64,000 bases of DNA from Candidatus Hydrogenedentota bacterium (GTDB taxonomy: Bacteria > Hydrogenedentota > Hydrogenedentia > Hydrogenedentales > JAEUWI01), in the NCBI GenBank assembly GCA_016182605.1, contig JACPGE010000001.1, positions 1 to 64,000 of the forward strand, in the 5' to 3' direction. Positions 56,246 through 64,000 of this stretch are shown here, piece after piece (positions within the stretch are counted from its first letter, which is position 1; each line of letters begins with the position of its first letter). Under the pieces are notes generated by a model. It saw only the letters and a list, made by a program, of their open reading frames with translations, did no database searches and had not been told where the DNA came from. Position numbers and translations under genes: made by a program.

Positions 56246-57610
56246 GGCAACCCGCGCTTCACCATTATCGGCGGCGGCATCTCCGGACTCTGCACGGCGT
56301 TCTATCTTGCGAAGGAATACGGCCGCGATGCGGTGACCGTGCTGGAGGCGGACACGCGCCTGGGGGGCACGGCGCGCACGGATACGGCGGACGGCTTCAC
56401 CACGGAGTGGGGGCCGAACGGCTTTCTCGACAAGGAGCCGCTTACGCTGCAATGGGCGGACGATCTGGGTCTGCACGATCGCCTGTCCCGCGCCAATGAG
56501 AATGCGGCACGGCGCTTCATCTATGCCCACGGCCGCCTCAACGAACTCAAGGGGCCGCCTGCATTTCTGTTTTCGCCGCTAATGAGCGCCGCGGGCCGGC
56601 TGCGGCTGTTGTGCGAGCCGTTCATCCCCCAGCGCACGAGTCCCGAGCCCGAGTCCATCTGGAATTTTGCCGCGCGCCGCATTGGCCGCGAGGCAGCGGA
56701 CGTCATGGTGGCTTCCATGGTCAGCGGGGTCTATGCGGGCGACGCGAAGCAGCTCAGCCTCCAGCACTGCTTCCCGCGCATGTATCAGTTGGAGCGCGAT
56801 CATGGCGGCCTTTATCGTGCCCTGCGCGCGATCAAGAAGCAGGACCCCACCGCGAGCCCCATGGGCCCCAAGGGCACGCTGACCACGTTCATCGGCGGCA
56901 TGGGCGAATTGATCGAGACTGCGGGCCAGGCCCTGGGCGATCGCGTGCGGCTGGGGGCCTCCGTGAAACGCGTCACCCCCGCAGACGGCGGGCACACCGT
57001 TGAACTCGACGGCGGCGAGTCGATGCAGACGGAACACGTCATCTTTGCCGCGCCCGCCTTTGCCGTGGCCGGCATGATCGAAGCGGCAGAGGCCCAGACC
57101 GCAGCCCGGTTGCGCAGCGTGCCCTACGCCAGCATTTCGGTGGTGTGTCTCGCCTTCGAACGCAGCCAGGTAAAGCATGACCTGAACGGGTTTGGATTTC
57201 TTATCCCGCGCACGGAAGGGCTCCGTGGTTTGGGCTGTCTCTGGACCTCCTCGCTTTTTAATCACCGTGCGTCCGATGGCAAGGTGCTGCTGCGCATCAT
57301 GTACGGAGGCGCCACGGACCCAGGCATTCAGGATCTCGATGACGACGCGCTCACGGCACTGGTGGCAAAGGAGATCTACCCCATCCTCGGCATCAGCGGC
57401 GCCCCCACGATGTGCCGCATCTACCGCCACGGCCGCGGCATTCCGCAGTACAGCTTGCAGCACCAACAGGTGCTCGATGCAGTCGACGCCCTCGAAGCGC
57501 GCCAGCCCGGCCTGCACTTCGCAGGCAACGCCTACCGCGGCGTGAGCCTGAACGATTGCGTCGTGAGCGCCCGCCGCGTGTTGGGGAGAATCAAGGCGGC
57601 AACGGGTTAA
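56246..57610 (+). CDS. hemY: Protoporphyrinogen oxidase (HemY type), start not resolved
   Basis: About 454 residues of an FAD-dependent oxidase making protoporphyrin IX, the step after hemN. The dinucleotide motif FTIIGGGISGLCTAFYLA begins at 56258, VLEADTRLGGTARTD follows, and the C-terminus has GLHFAGNAYRGVSLNDCV. There is no ATG, GTG or TTG between an in-frame TAA at 56243-56245 and the FAD motif; the first GTG (56333) would cut the motif off. The preceding codons in the neighbouring frame (DNDKATR) would join well with FTIIGG, which points to a frameshift near 56253-56258 or a sequence error. Otherwise full length. Confidence 0.85.
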   Translation, partial: GNPRFTIIGGGISGLCTAFYLAKEYGRDAVTVLEADTRLGGTARTDTADGFTTEWGPNGFLDKEPLTLQWADDLGLHDRLSRANENAARRFIYAHGRLNELKGPPAFLFSPLMSAAGRLRLLCEPFIPQRTSPEPESIWNFAARRIGREAADVMVASMVSGVYAGDAKQLSLQHCFPRMYQLERDHGGLYRALRAIKKQDPTASPMGPKGTLTTFIGGMGELIETAGQALGDRVRLGASVKRVTPADGGHTVELDGGESMQTEHVIFAAPAFAVAGMIEAAEAQTAARLRSVPYASISVVCLAFERSQVKHDLNGFGFLIPRTEGLRGLGCLWTSSLFNHRASDGKVLLRIMYGGATDPGIQDLDDDALTALVAKEIYPILGISGAPTMCRIYRHGRGIPQYSLQHQQVLDAVDALEARQPGLHFAGNAYRGVSLNDCVVSARRVLGRIKAATG

Positions 57611-57738
57611 GGCGTGCAATCCGCCCAATCGGAATTGAGCGCTACGTAGCTCCCTTTTCCGAATGGGAGTAGGATTGCCGCGCGTTCACGTTTGGAATGC
57701 GGTAGCTATTTTCGCGAGTGCCGAGCCATGGGGTAAGT

Positions 57739-58043
57739 CTAACATCCCCCCTACCCCCCTTCGAATGGGGACCCATGCTTTAGCCTCTCTGATGCATCCG
57801 CTGCTTCGGCCAAACGCGCGCGCCAAGGGTCGAAGCCTTGGATTGTACGGCAGCTATTTTCGCGATGGGCTGCGTTTGGATGTGCGCGCGGGGTCCGATC
57901 GACGCGGAGCGTCCGGGACTGCCTTCCCAAGCAGCGCTTCTGAACAAGGGAAGATTCCGGGCAATGATACGTGCAGAGATTCGGAACGCGGCCCCCCCAG
58001 CATTTGTTGGTCCCCCTTCGAAGGGGGGTAGGGGGGATGTTAG
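57739..58043. mobile_element. MITE-like element 1 (305 bp)
   Basis: The left end CTAACATCCCCCCTACCCCC continues through CTTCGAATGGGGACC; the right end is its inverted copy, GGTCCCCCTTCGAAGGGGGG then TAGGGGGGATGTTAG. The interior includes GATGCATCCGCTGCTTCGGC and GATCGACGCGGAGCGT, both shared with element 2, and a fragment of the nuclease gene's 5' end. It codes for nothing convincing. Confidence 0.65.
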
Positions 58044-58120
58044 TGCTTTTCCTAATCCTCGCCCCTGCGCACACTGCCCAGATCTGCATGAAAATCACCA
58101 GGGATTCCAGGCACGCTCAG

Positions 58121-58504
58121 TCAATCCTCGCTATCGCTGGCAAGCCAATCGCGAATTGCAGCAACAACGCCCTCCAAATTCTTTCGGACATCACGCTCTC
58201 CAAAACGGAGAAATCGCACTCCCAGCGCCTCCAATTCCCGCTGCCGCTTCAAGTGATGTGCGTACGCACCGGCATCCTCATGACTCGATCCATCCACCTC
58301 GATGGCAAGCATGCGCTCAAGGCAGAAGAAGTCCACGATGTACTCGCCGATGGGAACCTGCCGGTGAAATTCGGGACCCAAGGCACGATTCTTGACGGCA
58401 CTCCATAGCAAGACTTCGCCCAAGGTTCCTTCTTTGCGCAGGGCGCGCGCCAAGGGTCGAAGCCGTGGATTGTACGGCAGGTATTTTCGCTTGTGCCGGG
58501 CCAT
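58121..58504 (-). CDS. DUF559 endonuclease-domain protein
   Basis: 127 residues. LRKEGTLGEVLLWSAVKNR, GPEFHRQVPIGEYIVDFFC, LAIEVDGSSHEDAGAYAHHL and RFLRFGERDVRKNLEGVVAA are the DUF559 signature. The fold is that of Vsr-like PD-(D/E)xK nucleases; Asp58, Glu69 and Asp71 are the expected metal ligands. The cellular role of the family is not known. The ATG at 58504 abuts a copy of the terminal repeat (58514-58549), and its first 20 codons recur as broken copies nearby, so gene and repeat seem to have moved or been amplified together. Confidence 0.88.
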   Translation of the reverse strand: MARHKRKYLPYNPRLRPLARALRKEGTLGEVLLWSAVKNRALGPEFHRQVPIGEYIVDFFCLERMLAIEVDGSSHEDAGAYAHHLKRQRELEALGVRFLRFGERDVRKNLEGVVAAIRDWLASDSED

Positions 58505-58569
58505 GGGGTAAGTCTAACATCCCCCCTACCCCCCTTCGAAAGGGGGACCCAAGTTTCGGCTACTTTGGT

Positions 58570-58652
58570 GTATTTGCGGTTTCAGCAAACGCGCGCGCCA
58601 AGGGTCGAAGCCTTGGATTGTAAGACAGGTATTCTCGCTTGTGCCGCGCCAT
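58570..58652 (-). pseudogene. Truncated 5' copy of the DUF559 gene
   Basis: Read from the ATG at 58652, this encodes MARHKREYLSYNPRLRPLAR, nearly the same as the intact gene's MARHKRKYLPYNPRLRPLAR, then loses similarity. A second remnant at 57700-57729 encodes MARHSRK followed by a stop, and a third at 57811-57865 keeps YNPRLRPLARA. Confidence 0.8.
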
Positions 58653-58661
58653 GGGGTAAGT

Positions 58662-58968
58662 CTAACATCCCCCCTACCCCCCTTCGAAGGGGGACCCAAG
58701 CCTCCGCTTCTTTGATGCATCCGCTGCTTCGGCCATATGTGCGTCGAAATGGGCTTCGTTTGGATGTGCGCGCAGTTTCTGATCGACGCGGAGCGTCGGG
58801 GACCGCACTCCTTAGTAGCGCTTCGGAAAGCGGGAAAACATCCGTGGCTTCAGCCAGGTTATTGGTGGCTGTGGTTGCCCTCTTCTAAGCTTCTCAGAAG
58901 TATCAGCGGTTCCAGTCACCCCCCGCATTTGTTGGTCCCCCTTCGAAGGGGGGTAGGGGGGATGTTAG
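58662..58968. mobile_element. MITE-like element 2 (307 bp)
   Basis: Same terminal inverted repeats as element 1 (CTAACATCCCCCC at the left, GGGGGGATGTTAG at the right) and almost the same length. Interior similarity includes GATGCATCCGCTGCTTCGGC and TTTGGATGTGCGCGC, but the two are well diverged. Its left flank is the truncated nuclease copy; its right flank repeats that of element 1. Confidence 0.65.
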
Positions 58969-59171
58969 TGCTTTTCCTAATCTTCGCCCCCACGCACACC
59001 GCCCAGACCTGCACCATCAAACGCCAAGTATGTGCCACACTCCGCTCCAGATCCACAATCTTCGCACACAAAATCTCCGCCCATTGACTCCCCGCCCCTG
59101 AGGGTGCGATCATGGGGGCACGCCTCGAAACGGGCGCGGGAGTGTGCGGTCTTGCCCGCGGGCCCGAGTGA

Positions 59172-61103
<1,932 letters not shown>

Positions 61104-61130
61104 GGGAGACTGGAGACTCTGAAAGGTCTT

Positions 61131-61454
61131 ATGGAATACACGGTAGAAGAATTGGCCCGGAAGCGGGCGAATAACGAAGCGTTTTTGCTGCTTGACGTGC
61201 GGACGGCGAAGGAGTTGGAGATAGTCTCGCTTGCGGGGGCGAAGCACATTCCGTTGCACGAGCTGGAGGCGTCCATCGGCACGCTCAGCGCGTGGAAGGA
61301 TAAAGAAGTGATCTGCATGTGCCATCATGGCGGGCGATCCGCGATGGCCCAGCGGATCTTGCTGAAGAACGGTTTCACCGATGTGAAGAATCTTGCCGGC
61401 GGCATCCACGCCTATGCAGAAGAAGTGGATACGTCGCTGGCCATTTACGAGTAA
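61131..61454 (+). CDS. Rhodanese-domain sulfurtransferase
   Basis: 107 residues, one rhodanese domain: LLLDVRTAKELEIVSLAGAK, HIPLHELEASI, and the active loop MCHHGGRSAMAQRILLKNGF with the catalytic Cys. Small single-domain rhodaneses carry sulfur as a persulfide. It lies 27 bases after thiC, so a shared transcript is likely. ThiC itself needs no sulfur donor, so any link to thiazole synthesis is speculative. Confidence 0.92.
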   Translation: MEYTVEELARKRANNEAFLLLDVRTAKELEIVSLAGAKHIPLHELEASIGTLSAWKDKEVICMCHHGGRSAMAQRILLKNGFTDVKNLAGGIHAYAEEVDTSLAIYE

Positions 61455-61529
61455 CGCTGCACAACTTGTGGGGCCCGCAGGCCGTACCAAGCCTGTGGGA
61501 AACGAGTCCATTCCTGGGAGACGCCCATC

Positions 61530-62252
61530 TTGCCGTGGAAATTGTCTGAGCGCGTGTGTGAACCGGAGATCCTCGATCGTCCGGACCTCGATCCGGAGGA
61601 CGTCTTGCCGGCGTACCGGGGATTGGCGCGCTTGCACCGGATCGCCAACGCCACGCGAATCTTCCTGGAGCCGTTGCAGGCGTATTTGCGCCGGGATGAC
61701 GGGGAACGGACGATTCGCGTGCTTGATCTCGCCTGTGGCGACGGTCACCTGATCCGGCAGCTTTACCGGCGGCTCGCTGAGGCGCATCCCCATGTGGAAT
61801 TCTATGGCTGCGACAAGAACGTCCATGCGATCGAGCACGCGAATGAGCAGGCCGTGGTGGACGGGTGCGAAGGGCTGCATTTTTTCGAGGCGAATATCAT
61901 AGACGAGCCCATTCCGCCCGGTTTTGACGTCTATATCAATTCGCTCTTCCTGCACCACCTCGACACGCCCGTTGCAATTCAATTCATGCGCAATCTGGCG
62001 GCGTGCGCGCCCGACTGCATACTGCTGAGCGATCTGCTGCGCACCCACCGCGGGGTGGTGCTGACGGCGCTTGCGACGCACACGTTCAGCCGCAGCCCGA
62101 TTGTGCATATTGACGGACGGCGCTCGATTCGTGCCGCATTTTCCGCCAGCGAGGTGCGCGGCCTCATGCGCGAGAGTGGCTGGAACGGCGTGACGCTGAG
62201 CCGCCACTGGCCGGAGCGCTTCCTGCTTACCTGGCGCAATCCCTTCGCCTGA
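61530..62252 (+). CDS. SAM-dependent methyltransferase
   Basis: 240 residues of the class I type. RVLDLACGDGHLIRQLYRRL is the SAM loop, VEFYGCDKNVHAIEHAN the acidic strand, and YINSLFLHHLDTPVAIQFMR the motif IV region. RSIRAAFSASEVRGLMRESG is typical of methyltransferases found beside type III polyketide synthases, but none is near. The substrate is unknown. The TTG start follows GGGAG. It converges on the sulfatase gene. Confidence 0.85.
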   Translation: MPWKLSERVCEPEILDRPDLDPEDVLPAYRGLARLHRIANATRIFLEPLQAYLRRDDGERTIRVLDLACGDGHLIRQLYRRLAEAHPHVEFYGCDKNVHAIEHANEQAVVDGCEGLHFFEANIIDEPIPPGFDVYINSLFLHHLDTPVAIQFMRNLAACAPDCILLSDLLRTHRGVVLTALATHTFSRSPIVHIDGRRSIRAAFSASEVRGLMRESGWNGVTLSRHWPERFLLTWRNPFA

Positions 62253-62256
62253 AACG

Positions 62257-62288
62257 AATTCACTTCACGCAAAGACGCCAAGTGAATT
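62257..62288. terminator. Bidirectional hairpin between convergent genes
   Basis: AATTCACTT (62257-62265) pairs with AAGTGAATT (62280-62288). The loop is CACGCAAAGACGCC, a dispersed-repeat word also seen at about 7025. Both strands have T-rich ends, which suits a terminator for the convergent methyltransferase and sulfatase genes. Confidence 0.5.
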
Positions 62289-62314
62289 TCCCCCTTTGCG
62301 GCTTTGCGTGCCCA

Positions 62315-63730
62315 TCAGTCTCCTTTGCTCCGTTCCACGGGCCGCAGCCCCTCCATCCTCGACTTCAATTCCACATCGAGTTTTTCCCGCACCGCAGCGA
62401 GGGCGGGATCGTCAATGCGGTTATGCGCCTCTTCGGGATCGTTTTTCAGATCATAGAGTTCGCCGGCGCCTGTCCGCAGGAAATCGCGCACAAGTTTCCA
62501 TTCCGGCGTGCGGATCATGTGCATGTCCGCGTCCGCGTAGTGGTGCATGGCGTACTGCCCGTAGAACGTGTTGTCCCACGGTTGATCTTCGCCCAGGAGG
62601 AGCGGCAGAAAACTGCGCCCGTGTGTGCCCGCGCTTTCCGGCACCGCTCCGCCGGTCATGGCCACGAGGGTCGGGTACCAGTCGAGGTTGGTGATGCACT
62701 GGTCGATCACCCGTCCCGGCGCGACTTTCCCCGGCCACCGCAGCAGCGTGGGAGTGCGCAGGGAGGTGTCCCACATGTTCGGACGCGGCACATCCTTCTT
62801 CTCGTCCGTGGTAATCCAGGCGCCATTGCCCTTGTGCAGAATGCCGTGGTGGCCGATGTTGTAGCCGTGATCGCTGGTGAAGATCACGACGGTGTTTTTC
62901 GCGATGTCCAGTTCGTCCAGCAGCGCCATCACGCGGCCGAGACTGCGATCCACGCCGGCGACACTCGCGAGATACTCGCGCATGCACTTTTCGATGCGTG
63001 TGGTGTCGAGGTTGGGGGTATCGGGGTGGGGGAGCGTGAGGGACTTGTCCTTCACGGTGGCCCAGTCTTCCTCGGGCACGGGCATGTAGGGGGCGTGGGG
63101 GGAACGGTGGTGGAGGGAGAGGAGGAAGGGCTTGCCCTCGCCCGCACCGTGCCGTATGAAGTCCAGAGCCTTATCGGTCAAGAGATCCGACGTGTAGCCT
63201 TCCACGGTCGCGACGGCTCCATCGTCCTCCAATTCGGGATCCAGGGCTTTGGCGCCGCCCTCCCGGAAGCCGTAGAACCGATCATAGCCGAAGAGGCTTG
63301 GGTGATAGCGGTCCTGTGAGCCCAGGTGCCACTTGCCCACGAGGCCCGTGCGGTAGCCGGCATCGCGAAGGGTGCGCACCCACGTGGGCAGGGCAGGGTC
63401 CAGTCCGAGCTGGCTCTCATCGGCCCGCTTTGTTCCCGGGCTGGGCGAGATCCAGTCGGTGATGCCGGCTTCCGATCCGTAACGGCTGGTGAGGAGTTCT
63501 ACGCGGGAAGGCGAGCACACCGGAGTGGCCACGAAGAAGTTGGTGAAGCGCGCACCTTCATGGGCGAGGCGGTCCATGTTCGGCGTGTGCGCGTCGGTAT
63601 TGCCTGCCGCGCCAAGCGCCCAGGGGGCTTGGTCGTCGGTGAGGATGAAGATGATGTTGGGGCGCTCCTGGGCCCAGGCGGAGGGGAGTAGCGACAGGGC
63701 GGCCACGAGCAGCAGGAGTGTGTTTCTCAT
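62315..63730 (-). CDS. Secreted sulfatase (formylglycine type)
   Basis: 471 residues with a signal peptide (LLLLVAALSLLPSAWAQ). RPNIIFILTDDQAPWALGAA gives the first metal aspartates; Cys72 in PVCSPSRVELLTSRYG is the C-x-P-S-R motif converted to formylglycine by a maturase. FTSDHGYNIGHHG provides the later metal ligands and the C-terminus is typical of arylsulfatase A-like enzymes (S1 family). The sulfated substrate is unknown. AGGA lies eight bases before the ATG. Together with the WbsX-like protein it suggests polysaccharide turnover. Confidence 0.93.
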   Translation of the reverse strand: MRNTLLLLVAALSLLPSAWAQERPNIIFILTDDQAPWALGAAGNTDAHTPNMDRLAHEGARFTNFFVATPVCSPSRVELLTSRYGSEAGITDWISPSPGTKRADESQLGLDPALPTWVRTLRDAGYRTGLVGKWHLGSQDRYHPSLFGYDRFYGFREGGAKALDPELEDDGAVATVEGYTSDLLTDKALDFIRHGAGEGKPFLLSLHHRSPHAPYMPVPEEDWATVKDKSLTLPHPDTPNLDTTRIEKCMREYLASVAGVDRSLGRVMALLDELDIAKNTVVIFTSDHGYNIGHHGILHKGNGAWITTDEKKDVPRPNMWDTSLRTPTLLRWPGKVAPGRVIDQCITNLDWYPTLVAMTGGAVPESAGTHGRSFLPLLLGEDQPWDNTFYGQYAMHHYADADMHMIRTPEWKLVRDFLRTGAGELYDLKNDPEEAHNRIDDPALAAVREKLDVELKSRMEGLRPVERSKGD

Positions 63731-64000
63731 TCGTTCGTTCCTGGTTGGTAGTGTGGCCCGGGGTAGACACAGGGTCTTGCGAGGCCCATATCGCATGGTA
63801 CTGGATTGCAGGTCTGGGCGCCAACCGGAGAGAGGAGGCGGGGGAGATCTCTCACTTCGTACGAGATGACAAATGGGTTCGAGATGAGGATATGCTTCGA
63901 GATGACAAGTTAGTTTGAGTTGACGTACTTCGACGCGGAATGCCTACGCTCATCGAGCGAAGGCCTACTTGGGTGGCGTGCCTAAATCGTAGCACGCTGC
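63731..64000. repeat. Repeat-rich end of window
   Basis: No gene. GAGATCTCTCACTTCGTA at 63845 matches 52608, and GAGATGACAA/GAGATGAGGA words repeat to 63915. 63940-63970 carries CCTACGCTCATCGAGCGAAGG, the element also seen at 7299 and 52757. Confidence 0.6.

Noticed and set aside
57720-58970. CRISPR array
   Set aside because: The repeats are palindromic, change orientation and have spacings of 115-470 bp; there are no regular spacers and no cas genes.

Overview
The window is GC-rich bacterial chromosome, densely packed with housekeeping genes on both strands and interrupted by a few repeat-filled gaps. Several traits suggest a Gram-negative, diderm environmental heterotroph of a deep-branching lineage such as Hydrogenedentota or a relative of the PVC group: a PilQ-type secretin operon, a secreted Cys-type sulfatase, a WbsX/GH99-like glycan enzyme, three redoxin/cytochrome c/copper monooxygenase fusions, an actinobacterial/archaeal-style ValRS and many dispersed intergenic repeats. 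The lineage is an inference; there is no rRNA or marker phylogeny here.

Layout. 0-7.6 kb: repeats, an orphan ribbon-helix-helix protein, valS, a SprA-like protein, a secreted WbsX/GH99-like protein, then a repeat-filled gap. 7.6-21 kb: a 1429-residue membrane-anchored coiled-coil protein built from 77-residue repeats, a divergent zinc-ribbon/GspE-N/HDOD protein, a radical-SAM-like protein that lacks the cluster cysteines, and the type IV pilus alignment/secretin operon pilMNOPQ behind a long leader. 21-30 kb: two divergent alpha/beta hydrolases (one a close relative of the vertebrate MEST/PEG1 family), the three monooxygenase fusions in tandem, a twin-CDGSH protein and an ABC-F ATPase. 30-38 kb: a large secreted protein of unknown function, then a sulfur module on the minus strand (cysK, metY and a fused metX-metW) and a DUF2804 protein. 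38-43 kb: a ribose-type sugar ABC importer, an ankyrin lipoprotein and rnhA. 43-48 kb: a hybrid histidine kinase, a D-Ala-D-Ala carboxypeptidase and a DUF1569 protein. 47.8-52.3 kb: ybaB-fmt-rsmB-PASTA protein-rpe, which resembles the Firmicutes fmt-rsmB-prpC-prkC-rpe cluster but has a kinase-less PASTA membrane protein where PrkC would be. 52.8-57.6 kb: a rhomboid protease, an HbpS/GlcG-like protein and the haem genes hemN and hemY. 57.6-59.2 kb: a DUF559 nuclease gene inside an array of palindromic repeats. 59.2-64 kb: thiC, a rhodanese, a methyltransferase and a sulfatase.

Working together: pilMNOPQ gives the inner-membrane platform and outer-membrane pore of a type IV pilus; no pilin, PilB, PilT or PilC gene is in the window. 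cysK, metY and metXW make cysteine and methionine by direct sulfhydrylation from O-acetylhomoserine. hemN and hemY catalyse consecutive late haem steps. ybaB, fmt, rsmB, the PASTA protein and rpe form a co-directional housekeeping run.

The best candidate for an undescribed system is at 57.7-59.0 kb. Two elements of about 305 bp share near-identical terminal inverted repeats of about 35 bp, each holding a CCCCCTTCGAAGGGGG-type palindrome. They flank a complete DUF559 endonuclease-like gene. Truncated copies of that gene's first codons recur at the element edges, as if the gene and the repeats spread together.
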